Of a stretch of 38,588 bases of DNA, positions 15,701 to 24,663 are shown piece after piece. The DNA is taken from positions 1 to 38,588 of the forward strand of contig JAGLBW010000152.1 of NCBI GenBank assembly GCA_023146545.1. Reading direction: 5' to 3'. Position 1 is the stretch's first letter. Each line of letters opens with the position of its first letter. The notes beneath the pieces were generated by a model. That model saw only the letters and a list, made by a program, of their open reading frames with translations. It did no database searches and was not told where the DNA came from. This DNA is from Cocleimonas sp. (lineage in GTDB: Bacteria > Pseudomonadota > Gammaproteobacteria > Thiotrichales > Thiotrichaceae). A program made the translations under genes and the position numbers.

Positions 15701-18688
15701 CTAACCTGTTTGGTGCAATAATTCTTTTGCTTCCTTTTTTTGATCATCATTCCCTTCCATCATGACTTCTTCCAATGTGTTTCTAGCACCCTCTATATCA
15801 CCCATATCAAGATAGGCTCTTGCTAAGTCTAACTTGGTACTCACTTGAGTTTCCTTTAAATCATGCTCTCCATCGTTAAAATCCATAAAAGACATGTCAT
15901 CATCAAGATCACCTAATAAATTATCCTCATAAGCATCATCTTTTGAAGCCGCATAAGGACTACCTGAAGGTAAAATCTTGTTGAGGTCATTATCGTTATC
16001 TAACTCTAAATTCAGACGGGATAAACCAAGATCTACAGGCTTTTCATCTATTGGGTTTGGTTTTGCTAATAATTCATCACTTAAATCGCTTAAATCAAGA
16101 TCCAATAAATCTTCAAATTCAGAACCTAAGCCTGTTGTTTTACTATCAAAAGCAGAAGGTGGCGCGACACCATCAGGCTTGTGTTGGTCTACATCATTGA
16201 GCATATCGTTTAAAGAAGAAAGATCGAAGTCATCCGCTGATGTATTAGAGGAAGACAGATCAGGCACAGACGATCCTTTACCAGTATCCTTAAGTAACTT
16301 ATCCAATGTTAAATCATCAGACTGAGCATTATTTTGTGGCGTATCAGGAAGACTAAAGTCTAAGTCTTTATCAAAGCCTAGATCGTTTAACCCCAAATCA
16401 TCCACAGCAGGTTTACTTGGAATAGCCACCTTTTTATCCAACTCAGGAGAGGGATCGTTAAACAAGTCTTTTGTATCGTCTAACTTATCCTCAGCAAATG
16501 CTTTTCCTGCGGTAACAGCAATACCCCCTACGGCAACAGCAGCGACCGCCCCTGCAATTATTCCACTTTTATTAGCAGGTGAAGCACCCTCAAATAATGA
16601 ATGACTCGATTTTATATCCTGCGCCCAACTGTTTATTTTCTTCCATAATTTATCCTTGTTACCTTCGGTATCATTCGGTAATTTGGAGAAAATTTCCGAT
16701 TGCTTATCAAAGGCTTCCACGTTGGAGGATGCTTGATAGTTTTCAAGTAGTTTGGCATGATAATGTAAGTTATTCGGCTTTTTTTCGATGGCTTTCTTTA
16801 GCTCTACTTCTGCCTGATCATGCAAACCATAAACGATGTACACATCGGCTTCTTGTAAAATATCGTCATTGACATCAATATTGTTAGCCTTACTTTTCTT
16901 TTCTTTAACTTCTGGCTCTGTATTACCAAAATCAAGATCATCAAAACCAGAGTAGACCTCATTATTGCCACCCTTATTTAAATCTATCGCCTTAGCTTTA
17001 TTATCTTTATTATCTTTTCCTGGAGCAAACTCAGGATCATCAAAATCAATGGTGCTATATTCTTCATAATCCCCCGCGCCTTTCTTCCTTCTCATAAAGA
17101 GCCAACCCGCTAGTAGCGCTAACAATGAACCTCCACCTAATGCCATAACAAGAGGTGAGCTTAATAAGCCCAAAATGCCACCATCACTGTCTGCAAAACC
17201 ACCTTGAGGAAGGTTAGATTTTGGCGCTTCGGGTTTTCCATTATCAGGTGATGTTGCCAGCACACTATCTTTAGCAGGTTCGGGCTGTTTTTCAAAAATA
17301 GAAGAGTTATCCTTATCAATAACAGCTAATTTTTTACCTGTTGCGTCATCAGCCGTCGTGTCTTGACTGCGAACAATGCTTCCATCTTGATCCGTTACAT
17401 TTTTGACCTGCTGACTAATATCAGCACCTTCATCCGTCCCTTTCGCTTTTGGATCAGAGACAGGCATACCTAATTTTGCCTGAAGTTCTGCCAACTGCTC
17501 ATTTTTCAAGGTAATCAGGCGGTTTTTCTTACGCAGTAGGGATTCTAGCTCCGAAACCCGAGATTTTAATTCAGTATTCGCATTTGCTCTTGCTGCTAAG
17601 GATTCATTCGCTTGTGTTAATCGACGCTCTAATTCATCAATTTTAGCCGCACCTGTTGCGGATAGATTCTTAGCATCCACATCAGACGAAGGATTACCTA
17701 ATACTTCAATTCGTGCTTGTTGAGGCGCTTTAGGTGTTTCTGTCTTAGTTGGCGTATTATTGGTATTAGCAACCGCTCGCTTTACTTCATTTTGAGGAAC
17801 CGTTGTTTTAGATAGTTTAGAACGATAGTTCTTCCATTGTGAGGACTGCTTATAAATAGAGGATTTTGCTTTTCGATAAGAAATCTCTTTCGCTTCACTT
17901 CGTGAAGGTCGGGTTAACAACGCTCCCTTTTTCAGGTAATTAACATTTCGTTTCCTAAAAGCCGTTGGATTAGAACGGTACAGCGCCATCATCATTTGTT
18001 CTGTACGAACACCTCTATATTTCAATTTCTTCGCAACCTTATACAGCGTATCGCCGCTTACCACCCTGTATTTACTGGTGCGTCGAGAAGATCTAGCTTT
18101 TTTAGGTCTCGGTGTTTTGGCAACAGGAGGTGATTTACCTTGAGCAATGGTTTGTTTTTTAGGTGCAGGCGCAGGTATCGTTTTCTGAGGGGGTTGAGGA
18201 GTCGCCTGAACACTATTGATAGCAGGTGGTGGTTGACGCTTTGGTTCTGCTCTAACCCCTGCGGTATTGCTTGCAATCGCTGTATCAGGTTGAACCAGTA
18301 CGGGTGGATCTAATAAAACGGTATATTCTTTTAGTAATTGGCCATTAGGCCAGCTTACTTCTAGTAGAAAATTGAGAAAAGGTTGATTAATCGGTTGGCT
18401 AGAGCTAACAATAATAACAGGCTTGCCATTTTCAACTTTAGGCGTAAAACTAATGCTATTCAAATAGCTGGGACGCTCAATTCCCACACGACTAAAGACC
18501 TCAGGAGAAGCAACCCGAACTTTCAACCGCTTTGTATCCGCTATACTTGTTGATAATAGCTTTATTTTGGCACTAAATGGCTGGTTTAAATGGGAACTGG
18601 ACTCTATTTCTCCCAAGCCTAAACCATAAGATGTTGGCGAGTAAGAGATAGCGAGACATACAGCTAAACCCAAGGCTTTTTTATTCAC
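15701..18688 (-). CDS. fimV: FimV-type type IV pilus assembly / polar hub protein
   Basis: FimV is an inner-membrane protein with a peptidoglycan-binding periplasmic part. It promotes type IV pilus secretin assembly and organises the cell pole. The 995 residues show a signal peptide (1-22) and the FimV N-terminal domain (LGLGEIESSSHLNQPFSAKI). A proline-rich linker and a LysM domain (about 207-260; YRVVSGDTLYKVAKKLKYRG) follow. Next come a coiled coil (about 347-407), a membrane helix (about 506-532) followed by MRRKK, and a TPR-like unit (about 614-650). A long acidic Asp/Leu-rich cytoplasmic region leads to the conserved C-terminal motif (AYLDMGDIEGARNTLEEVM, about 960-978). A second hydrophobic stretch at 709-728 is unexpected. 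It lies between asd and truA, as expected. Confidence 0.95.
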   Translation of the reverse strand: MNKKALGLAVCLAISYSPTSYGLGLGEIESSSHLNQPFSAKIKLLSTSIADTKRLKVRVASPEVFSRVGIERPSYLNSISFTPKVENGKPVIIVSSSQPINQPFLNFLLEVSWPNGQLLKEYTVLLDPPVLVQPDTAIASNTAGVRAEPKRQPPPAINSVQATPQPPQKTIPAPAPKKQTIAQGKSPPVAKTPRPKKARSSRRTSKYRVVSGDTLYKVAKKLKYRGVRTEQMMMALYRSNPTAFRKRNVNYLKKGALLTRPSRSEAKEISYRKAKSSIYKQSSQWKNYRSKLSKTTVPQNEVKRAVANTNNTPTKTETPKAPQQARIEVLGNPSSDVDAKNLSATGAAKIDELERRLTQANESLAARANANTELKSRVSELESLLRKKNRLITLKNEQLAELQAKLGMPVSDPKAKGTDEGADISQQVKNVTDQDGSIVRSQDTTADDATGKKLAVIDKDNSSIFEKQPEPAKDSVLATSPDNGKPEAPKSNLPQGGFADSDGGILGLLSSPLVMALGGGSLLALLAGWLFMRRKKGAGDYEEYSTIDFDDPEFAPGKDNKDNKAKAIDLNKGGNNEVYSGFDDLDFGNTEPEVKEKKSKANNIDVNDDILQEADVYIVYGLHDQAEVELKKAIEKKPNNLHYHAKLLENYQASSNVEAFDKQSEIFSKLPNDTEGNKDKLWKKINSWAQDIKSSHSLFEGASPANKSGIIAGAVAAVAVGGIAVTAGKAFAEDKLDDTKDLFNDPSPELDKKVAIPSKPAVDDLGLNDLGFDKDLDFSLPDTPQNNAQSDDLTLDKLLKDTGKGSSVPDLSSSNTSADDFDLSSLNDMLNDVDQHKPDGVAPPSAFDSKTTGLGSEFEDLLDLDLSDLSDELLAKPNPIDEKPVDLGLSRLNLELDNDNDLNKILPSGSPYAASKDDAYEDNLLGDLDDDMSFMDFNDGEHDLKETQVSTKLDLARAYLDMGDIEGARNTLEEVMMEGNDDQKKEAKELLHQTG

Positions 18689-18987
18689 GTATTTAATCCC
18701 CTTAACAGCATACCGCTAAATCCCTCTGTCTAAACCCGATGGCTTTACGGTATCAGGCGAATGACCAACGATGGTTATTATTATAATGTTCGTAAAACAA
18801 GCGAAAAATAACCTGCTTGATGTACTTGGAGGATTGCATCCTCTGCTATTGTGTAATTTGTATCAAATAAGCCATGAATCACAACTGAATAAATATAATT
18901 AAACTGTCATAAGCCGACCTGCTTTGTCACAAAGTGACAACGCGGGGTGTTAAAAGTGGAATATTTTAAAATTATTTATTGTTTAAG
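18689..18987. other. Intergenic region between asd and fimV
   Basis: There is no convincing coding sequence. It contains a perfect 7-bp hairpin TTGTCAC-AAA-GTGACAA at 18924-18940, 48 bases after the asd stop. No U-tract follows on the minus strand, so it looks more like a protein-binding palindrome or RNA processing site than a terminator. The fimV promoter should lie here or further upstream; I see no clear match to consensus. Confidence 0.35.
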
Positions 18988-20007
18988 CTATAAATAATCT
19001 CGAATAAGTACTTCGGCAATTTGGATACTATTTAGCGCAGCACCTTTGCGTACATTATCTGCGACGACCCACATATTTAAGCCGCTATGGTGAGAAATAT
19101 CTTCACGAATCCGTCCAACATAGACAGGATCAGTGTTAACACCTTCTGTCACTGCGGTTGGATAGCCTCCATCCTTTCGCTCATCCAGTACAACAACACC
19201 AGGAGCAATATTCAAAAGCTCTTTTGCATAGTCTACCGATATTTTCTCTCTTGTTTCTATATGGATGGCTTCAGAATGTCCATAAAAAACAGGCACTCTA
19301 ACCGCAGTAGGATTGACAAGAATATCATCATCCTCAAAAATCTTGCGGGTTTCCCAAACCATTTTCATTTCCTCTTTAGTATAACCATTATCCAAAAACA
19401 CATCAATTTGAGGCAAAACATTGAAAGCAATCTGCTTGGGGTATATTTCTGTTGAGATTTCCTTGGCATTTAATAAAGCAGTGGTTTGCATTGCTAGTTC
19501 ACTAATTGCTGGAGTTCCTGTACCCGAAACAGCTTGGTAGGTCGCCACATTGATACGCGTAATTTTTACGGCATCATGAATCGGCTTTAAAGCGACCAGC
19601 ATCTGAATGGTAGAACAATTCGGATTAGCGATAATGCCTCGATTTGTATAATTTACTATCGCATGGGCATTCACTTCGGGAACAACCAGTGGAATATCAT
19701 CCTCATAGCGAAACTCTGAGGTGTTATCAATAACCACACAGCCTGCTTTTGCCGCAATCGGCGCATAAATTTTGGAAATCGCACCGCCAGGTGAAAATAA
19801 ACCAATTTGCACCTTCGAAAAGTCAAAATCTGCTAGATTTCCAACCACGAGTGTTTTATCACCAAACGCAACACGTTTACCCGCAGAACGCTCACTGGCT
19901 AAAGCATAAACATTACCCACAGGGAAATCCCTTTCTGCCAAAATTGATAGCATGACTTCACCAACAGCGCCTGTTGCGCCCACTACTGCTACATCGAATG
20001 TTCTCAT
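18988..20007 (-). CDS. asd: Aspartate-semialdehyde dehydrogenase
   Basis: Asd reduces aspartyl-phosphate with NADPH to aspartate semialdehyde. It is the branch point to lysine and diaminopimelate, threonine and methionine, and therefore also feeds peptidoglycan synthesis. The 339-residue protein has the N-terminal NADP-binding VVGATGAVG motif, SPGGAISK, the nucleophile C131 in IIANPNCSTIQ, and the substrate region AVSGTGTPA. HSEAIHIETREKI has the catalytic His region, and WVVADNVRKGAALN lies near the end. Length and motifs match the shorter class of Asd seen in Pseudomonas Asd2-like proteins. It follows leuB by 48 bases and so belongs to the leu transcript. Confidence 0.97.
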   Translation of the reverse strand: MRTFDVAVVGATGAVGEVMLSILAERDFPVGNVYALASERSAGKRVAFGDKTLVVGNLADFDFSKVQIGLFSPGGAISKIYAPIAAKAGCVVIDNTSEFRYEDDIPLVVPEVNAHAIVNYTNRGIIANPNCSTIQMLVALKPIHDAVKITRINVATYQAVSGTGTPAISELAMQTTALLNAKEISTEIYPKQIAFNVLPQIDVFLDNGYTKEEMKMVWETRKIFEDDDILVNPTAVRVPVFYGHSEAIHIETREKISVDYAKELLNIAPGVVVLDERKDGGYPTAVTEGVNTDPVYVGRIREDISHHSGLNMWVVADNVRKGAALNSIQIAEVLIRDYL

Positions 20008-20055
20008 TTTTAAACCTTTTCTTAATCCTAAAGTAAATGCTGATGTTTTAAAGCG

Positions 20056-21135
20056 CTATGCTTTCAATGCCGCCACAACCGCATCACCCATTTCAGCCGT
20101 TCCCACTTGCTTCATCCCTGCTTCAAAAATATCGGCGGTGCGATAGCCTTGCGCTAACACCTTTTCGACAGCACGATCAATCTTATCCGCTAATGCCACA
20201 TGATCTAAGGAATACCTCAGCATCATGCTCACTGACATAATGGTTGCCAAAGGATTCGCTACATTTTGTCCTGCTATATCAGGTGCTGACCCGTGAATCG
20301 GCTCGTACATTCCCAGCCCTTTTGCATTTAATGAAGCCGAGGGCAACATACCAATTGAGCCTGTTAACATCGCGGCGGCATCCGATAAAATATCACCAAA
20401 TAGATTACCTGTTACCATCACATCAAACTGCTTTGGAGCTTTAACCAGTTGCATTGCTGCATTATCAACATACATATGGGTTAATTCTACGTCAGGGTAG
20501 TCTGCACCCACACGAATAACCACTTCTCGCCATAATTCGGAGACTTCAAGGACATTGGCCTTATCTACCGAACATAAACGTTTATCCCGCTGCATTGCGA
20601 TTTTAAAAGCAGAGTGAGCAATACGTTCAATCTCAGATTCTTTATAGATCATTGTATTATAGGCAAATCGCTCACCTTTTTCATTGGTTTCAATGGCACG
20701 CGGTTGGCCAAAATAAATACCACCCGTTAATTCACGCACAATCATAATATCTAAACCCGCCACAACCTCTGCTCGTAATGAAGATGCACCCGCGAGTGTT
20801 TCGTTCAATATTGCAGGACGTAGATTGGAAAATAAATCGAGATCAGCACGGATTGCTAACAACCCTCTTTCAGGGCGTAACTCACGGGGTAATGCCTCGT
20901 ATTCATAGCCTCCCACAGCACCGAGTAAAATAGCATCAGCCGTTGCCGCTTTTTTCTGAGTTGCCTCAGGATATGGATGACCTGCAACATCATAAGCCGC
21001 GCCCCCAATTTCAGCGTACTCTAAATCAACCGCTAAACCAAAGTCTGAGCTTAACACCTCAATAACTTTAAGGGCTTCTGCAACGATTTCTTTACCAATC
21101 CCATCGCCTGATAAAACAAGAATTTTTTGTGTCAT
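20056..21135 (-). CDS. leuB: 3-isopropylmalate dehydrogenase
   Basis: LeuB oxidises and decarboxylates 3-isopropylmalate with NAD+ to 2-oxoisocaproate, the third step of leucine synthesis. The 359-residue protein has [10 protein letters not shown] at the start, [10 protein letters not shown], the arginine-rich substrate segment [21 protein letters not shown], the [12 protein letters not shown] loop, and [16 protein letters not shown]. It also has NLFGDILSD (metal-binding Asp) and [20 protein letters not shown] for NAD+ binding. It sits between leuD and asd on the minus strand. Confidence 0.98.
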   Translation of the reverse strand: MTQKILVLSGDGIGKEIVAEALKVIEVLSSDFGLAVDLEYAEIGGAAYDVAGHPYPEATQKKAATADAILLGAVGGYEYEALPRELRPERGLLAIRADLDLFSNLRPAILNETLAGASSLRAEVVAGLDIMIVRELTGGIYFGQPRAIETNEKGERFAYNTMIYKESEIERIAHSAFKIAMQRDKRLCSVDKANVLEVSELWREVVIRVGADYPDVELTHMYVDNAAMQLVKAPKQFDVMVTGNLFGDILSDAAAMLTGSIGMLPSASLNAKGLGMYEPIHGSAPDIAGQNVANPLATIMSVSMMLRYSLDHVALADKIDRAVEKVLAQGYRTADIFEAGMKQVGTAEMGDAVVAALKA

Positions 21136-21211
21136 TTTTATTCCAAATTTAACGCATTTTAATTAAAACCATCACTCCAGCTAAAGATAAAAGGAGTGAC
21201 TGTATTTTTTA

Positions 21212-21850
21212 TTAAGAGAACAACCAAGGTGCTTGCCGTTGGCGCTTCTCTTCATAAGCACGAATCGCATCTTTATGTTGTAAAGTAAGCCCTATATCAT
21301 CTAACCCATTTAATAAACAAAGCTTTCTAAACGAATCAATATCAAAATCAAACTGCTCACCTAACGTGCTCGTCACACTCTGTTGTTCAAGATCAATACT
21401 CAATTCATAATGATCCATTGTCTTCATAGACTTAAAAATTTGCTCAACACTGTCTTCCGAAAGCGCAACAGGAAGCAAACCATTTTTAAAGCTGTTATTA
21501 AAGAAAATATCGGCATAGCTTGGTGCAATCACCGCACGAATTCCATAATCAGTTAACGCCCAGACCGCGTGTTCTCGTGATGAACCACACCCGAAGTTTT
21601 CACGTGCGACTAGAATAGAAGCACCTTGGTATTGTGGCTGATTGAGCACAAAATCAGGGTTAATTTCTCGCTGAGAATGATCCATGCCAGGCTCGCCTGC
21701 CTTTTTATAACGCCAATCATCAAATAACGTTGGACCAAAACCACTTTTCTTGACCGACTTTAGGTACTGCTTGGGAATAATGGCATCAGTATCAATATTG
21801 GCACGATCAACAGGAACAACTAAACCCTTATGTATAATAAATTTTTCCAT
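21212..21850 (-). CDS. leuD: 3-isopropylmalate dehydratase small subunit
   Basis: LeuD is the swivel subunit of isopropylmalate isomerase; with LeuC it converts 2- to 3-isopropylmalate. I start it at the ATG at 21850 (212 residues), because AGGAG lies 8 bases before it. A GTG at 21868 in frame would add six residues and overlap leuC. The sequence shows [51 protein letters not shown] with the conserved Ser-Ser-Arg substrate-binding loop, and [18 protein letters not shown]. It starts 10 bases after the leuC stop. Confidence 0.97.
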   Translation of the reverse strand: MEKFIIHKGLVVPVDRANIDTDAIIPKQYLKSVKKSGFGPTLFDDWRYKKAGEPGMDHSQREINPDFVLNQPQYQGASILVARENFGCGSSREHAVWALTDYGIRAVIAPSYADIFFNNSFKNGLLPVALSEDSVEQIFKSMKTMDHYELSIDLEQQSVTSTLGEQFDFDIDSFRKLCLLNGLDDIGLTLQHKDAIRAYEEKRQRQAPWLFS

Positions 21851-21860
21851 TATTTTTCTC

Positions 21861-23285
21861 CTATACACTCAAAGCGTTTAGATCAGCAAAATGACCTTTA
21901 ATAGCAGCAACGGCTGCCATTGCAGGACTCACTAAGTGAGTTCGTCCACCCTGCCCTTGTCTCCCTTCAAAGTTACGGTTTGAAGTAGAAGCACAGCGTT
22001 CGCCTGATTCGAGACGGTCTGCATTCATAGCAAGACACATTGAACAGCCTGGTTCACGCCACTCAAAACCTGCCGCAATAAAAATTTTGTCCAGACCTTC
22101 TTTTTCTGCCTGCTGTTTGACCAAACCCGAACCTGAAACTACCATCGCTAATTTAATATTATCAGCAACCTTATGACCTTTTACGAGACTTGCCGCCGCG
22201 CGTATATCTTCAATACGCGAGTTTGTACACGAGCCAATAAAGACCTTATCAAGCCTAATGGTATTCATTGGCTCACCTGCTTTCAACCCCATATAAGCTA
22301 ATGCTGCCCTTAGACTGTTCCGCTTAAGTGCATCCTCTTCCTCTTCAGGATTAGGTACTTCAGCACTAATCGGTAACACCATTTCAGGTGAGGTACCCCA
22401 AGTCACTTGGGGTTCTATTGTTGTCGCATCCAAATGTACCGTACAATCAAAAGAGGCCGTCTCATCGGAGGTCAAATTTTGCCATGCCGCTACCGCTTGA
22501 TCCCAAACCTCATTGGCTGGTGCATAGGGGCGACCTTTAATATAATCAATAGTGGTTTGATCCACAGCAATCATTCCTGCACGTGCACCCGCTTCGATCG
22601 CCATATTACACACCGTCATGCGACCTTCCATGGATAAATTACGGATAGCCTCACCTGCAAACTCAATCGCAAAGCCTGTACCCCCAGCAGTACCTATTTT
22701 GCCAATAATGGCTAACACAATATCCTTTCCACTCACCCCTTCTGTTACTTTCCCATCAACAGAAACCAACATATTTTTCATTTTTTTCTGAATAAGGCAT
22801 TGCGTTGCCATCACATGCTCAACTTCAGAAGTACCAATACCGTGTGCTAAAGCACCAAAAGCACCATGAGTCGAGGTATGAGAGTCCCCACACACTACCG
22901 TCATACCGGGTAACGTTGCGCCTTGCTCAGGGCCAATCACATGCACAATCCCCTGACGAATATCATCCATCAAGAATTCATTCACTTTAAAGTCTTCACA
23001 ATTATCATTCAGCGTTTCAACTTGAATTTTCGCGACAGGATCTTCAATACCCGCAGTACCTTGACCCCGATGTTGTGGCGTTGTTGGCACATTGTGATCG
23101 GGAACAGCCAAAATAGAATTTGTTCGCCAAAGTCCCCGCCCTGCAAGTCGTAACCCCTCAAAAGCTTGAGGTGAGGTGACTTCGTGTACTAAATGTCGAT
23201 CAATGTAAAGTAAAGCTGTCCCATCCTCCTCTTGTCTTACAACATGAGCATCCCACAATTTATCGTATAATGTTTTAGCCGTCAT
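21861..23285 (-). CDS. leuC: 3-isopropylmalate dehydratase large subunit
   Basis: LeuC carries the [4Fe-4S] cluster of isopropylmalate isomerase and is the first gene of this leuCDB-asd cluster. The 474-residue protein has the aconitase-family features [43 protein letters not shown], and cluster cysteines in [16 protein letters not shown] and in [11 protein letters not shown]. The [20 protein letters not shown] motif follows. A strong ribosome-binding site (AAGGAGG, 8 bases before the ATG) is present. It is divergent from the small TerB-like gene; the intervening 220 bases hold a short palindrome at 23381-23395. Confidence 0.98.
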   Translation of the reverse strand: MTAKTLYDKLWDAHVVRQEEDGTALLYIDRHLVHEVTSPQAFEGLRLAGRGLWRTNSILAVPDHNVPTTPQHRGQGTAGIEDPVAKIQVETLNDNCEDFKVNEFLMDDIRQGIVHVIGPEQGATLPGMTVVCGDSHTSTHGAFGALAHGIGTSEVEHVMATQCLIQKKMKNMLVSVDGKVTEGVSGKDIVLAIIGKIGTAGGTGFAIEFAGEAIRNLSMEGRMTVCNMAIEAGARAGMIAVDQTTIDYIKGRPYAPANEVWDQAVAAWQNLTSDETASFDCTVHLDATTIEPQVTWGTSPEMVLPISAEVPNPEEEEDALKRNSLRAALAYMGLKAGEPMNTIRLDKVFIGSCTNSRIEDIRAAASLVKGHKVADNIKLAMVVSGSGLVKQQAEKEGLDKIFIAAGFEWREPGCSMCLAMNADRLESGERCASTSNRNFEGRQGQGGRTHLVSPAMAAVAAIKGHFADLNALSV

Positions 23286-23380
23286 TTGTATCCCTCCTTT
23301 ATTCTCTTTATCTTGTTATATTGAAAGGGATCTTACGTTTTTATCCCACATAACTCTAATTGATTCTTTTAATAAATTTC

Positions 23381-23395
23381 ATTCCTAGAAGGAAT
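23381..23395. promoter_or_regulatory. Palindrome ATTCCT-N3-AGGAAT in the leuC/terB-like divergent region
   Basis: A perfect 6-bp inverted repeat with a 3-base spacer lies 96 bases upstream of leuC, between the divergent genes. Its form suits a dimeric regulator operator, for example a LysR-type control of leucine genes. The regulator is not identifiable from the window. Confidence 0.3.
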
Positions 23396-23418
23396 ATCAT
23401 TAAACCAAACAAAAGCAA

Positions 23419-23447
23419 TTGTTATCCCTAGCAAAATACCTAATAAT
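23419..23447 (+). promoter_or_regulatory. Probable promoter of the TerB-like gene
   Basis: TTGTTA (23419-23424) and AATAAT (23442-23447) are separated by 17 bases and lie about 60 bases before the ATG at 23506. Both hexamers are good but imperfect matches to the sigma70 consensus in an AT-rich region. Confidence 0.4.
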
Positions 23448-23505
23448 AAGCACTGTTATACCCTTGGTCATAACAAAACAGAATTAATTATTATGGAGAA
23501 ATATT

Positions 23506-23718
23506 ATGGCGGATTGGCGTCAAGTAGCAAAAGTTTGTGCATTAGGTGATGGACATATCAGTACAAAAGAAGTAGAGATTCTGCGTGCAGTTATTCTTGC
23601 GGATGGTAGTGCTAATAAAAGTGAATTATCTTTTTTACATGACATAAAAAAAGAAGCTAAATCAGCAGTAAAAGCACTGGATATATTGATTGAAGATTGC
23701 GAGAAGGCCGCAAAATAA
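23506..23718 (+). CDS. Small TerB-like protein
   Basis: The 70-residue helical protein (ADWRQVAKVCALGDGHISTKE, EILRAVILADGSANKSELSFLHDI) has two acidic loop segments, LGDGHIS and LADGSANKSE. Each is followed by a helix, resembling the paired Asp loops of TerB-type tellurite-resistance helical domains, here cut to a single short unit. A GGAG ribosome-binding site lies just before the ATG. No signal peptide or membrane helix is present, so it is cytoplasmic. The role is unknown. The TerB resemblance is by pattern only, and no tellurite genes are nearby. It is transcribed away from leuC. Confidence 0.7.
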   Translation: MADWRQVAKVCALGDGHISTKEVEILRAVILADGSANKSELSFLHDIKKEAKSAVKALDILIEDCEKAAK

Positions 23719-23735
23719 AGGAGATAGCCTCCGAC

Positions 23736-23850
23736 AAGAACCTGTCCGTAAATAGATCTGATTGACTTTTATATATTATGATGTTTAAAAACAAGTATCT
23801 CAATCATATAAATAAAAAGTTCAATTACTCCGTTTTCAGGCGGGTTCTTA
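23736..23850. repeat. 115-bp imperfect palindrome, possible MITE remnant
   Basis: The segment begins AAGAACC and ends GGTTCTT, a perfect 7-base terminal inverted repeat. Inside, the left arm (TGATTGACTTTTATATATTATGAT) and the right arm read in reverse complement (TAATTGAACTTTTTATTTATATGAT) stay similar for about 45 bases per side, leaving a short AT-rich centre. No coding capacity is seen. The shape fits a short non-autonomous inverted-repeat element, or a long bidirectional terminator between convergent genes. Confidence 0.4.
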
Positions 23851-23878
23851 GCATACAACAGCTTATTACTATTACATC

Positions 23879-23929
23879 AAAAAAACATCAAACTCATCAG
23901 CCCTGTGGATTTTTCGCCTGATAGAGTTT
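23879..23929 (-). terminator. Probable terminator after the mtaB-lipoprotein operon
   Basis: Read on the minus strand, AAACTCTATCAG pairs with CTGATGAGTTT (11 bp with one bulge). The stem is followed after GATG by seven T (A-run 23879-23885 on the plus strand). The loop is long (17 bases). It lies 170 bases beyond the lipoprotein stop. Confidence 0.45.
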
Positions 23930-24099
23930 AGTTAATTTACTGTTTGGCACAATACTGAGCTTGTGAAATAACACCTGTTAGCAATTCTGATATTACACAA
24001 TAGCATCTATTCTACGACCTTGTTTTACATAGAGTTGCATAATTAAAGGATGATCGTTTACCTTATTCAAAGTAACGTCAAACTCAGCACTTCAAATCA

Positions 24100-24663
24100 T
24101 TATATTTCTTGAGGCGATGACACTTTATCCTTTGGTAAGGAATGCTCAAGCTCTCGTTGCAACTCTTTTGCGCCTTCTTCTAAGCTTTTGCCAATGTCAT
24201 TCATTGAATCAGAAAATGATTGATCCAGTTCTTTAATACCTTTTTGCATCATATTATTGAGCTGGTCAAAGACATTGTTTACCGTTTGTTTAACAACTGA
24301 GCCTAATGATTGTTTTACATCCACACGCCAGCCGTGTTCTGTTTTAATCAAAATTGTTTTTCCTGGAATACGGATGCTCTCTCCTCCTTCAGAAGCTGTG
24401 TGTAACACCACTGCAATTTCTGCACTGCGTTCCCCCATCATGGTTTCACCCAGTTCAAAGCGTTCTGGATGCAGTTTACTTTTATTCAGATACTTTAAAT
24501 ATTCCGTGGTATCCCATGTTGCTAATGATTTAGCCTTTTCCATATCTTTTTCAATCACCGCTTGCCAAAAATCATTGGCGGTTGATTCTGGTGAATTATT
24601 GGCACTACAGCTTGCTAAAAGCCAAAAGAGGAAAAAGAAAGGAATAACGTGTTTTTTTTTCAT
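24100..24663 (-). CDS. Lipoprotein of unknown function
   Basis: The 187-residue protein starts MKKKHVIPFFFLFWLLASC, a clear lipoprotein signal with Cys at about residue 19. Ser follows the Cys, which favours outer-membrane sorting in enteric rules. The middle part (SPESTANDFWQAVIEKDMEKAKSLAT ... IPGKTILIKTEHGWRVDVKQS) looks like the small cystatin/NTF2-like fold of DUF4878-type lipoproteins, by pattern only. The C-terminal 60 residues are a charged amphipathic helix region (FDQLNNMMQKGIKELDQSFS ... GAKELQRELEH) that may form a coiled coil. The start codon overlaps the mtaB stop (ATGA), so translation is coupled to mtaB. There is no evident functional link to tRNA modification. Confidence 0.82.
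   Translation of the reverse strand: MKKKHVIPFFFLFWLLASCSANNSPESTANDFWQAVIEKDMEKAKSLATWDTTEYLKYLNKSKLHPERFELGETMMGERSAEIAVVLHTASEGGESIRIPGKTILIKTEHGWRVDVKQSLGSVVKQTVNNVFDQLNNMMQKGIKELDQSFSDSMNDIGKSLEEGAKELQRELEHSLPKDKVSSPQEI

Larger units (their letters stand above)
23719..24099. other. Intergenic region with MITE-like palindrome and terminator
   Basis: This gap between the convergent TerB-like gene and the lipoprotein gene holds no convincing gene. It contains the imperfect palindrome at 23736-23850 and a hairpin with A/T tract at 23879-23929, listed separately. The rest (23930-24099) shows nothing I can name. Confidence 0.4.

Noticed and set aside
23993-24090. A 32-codon stop-free minus-strand frame after the lipoprotein gene that reads like a protein tail
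   Set aside because: It is in a different frame from the lipoprotein, is preceded by a stop, and has no start or ribosome-binding site; the length is compatible with chance.
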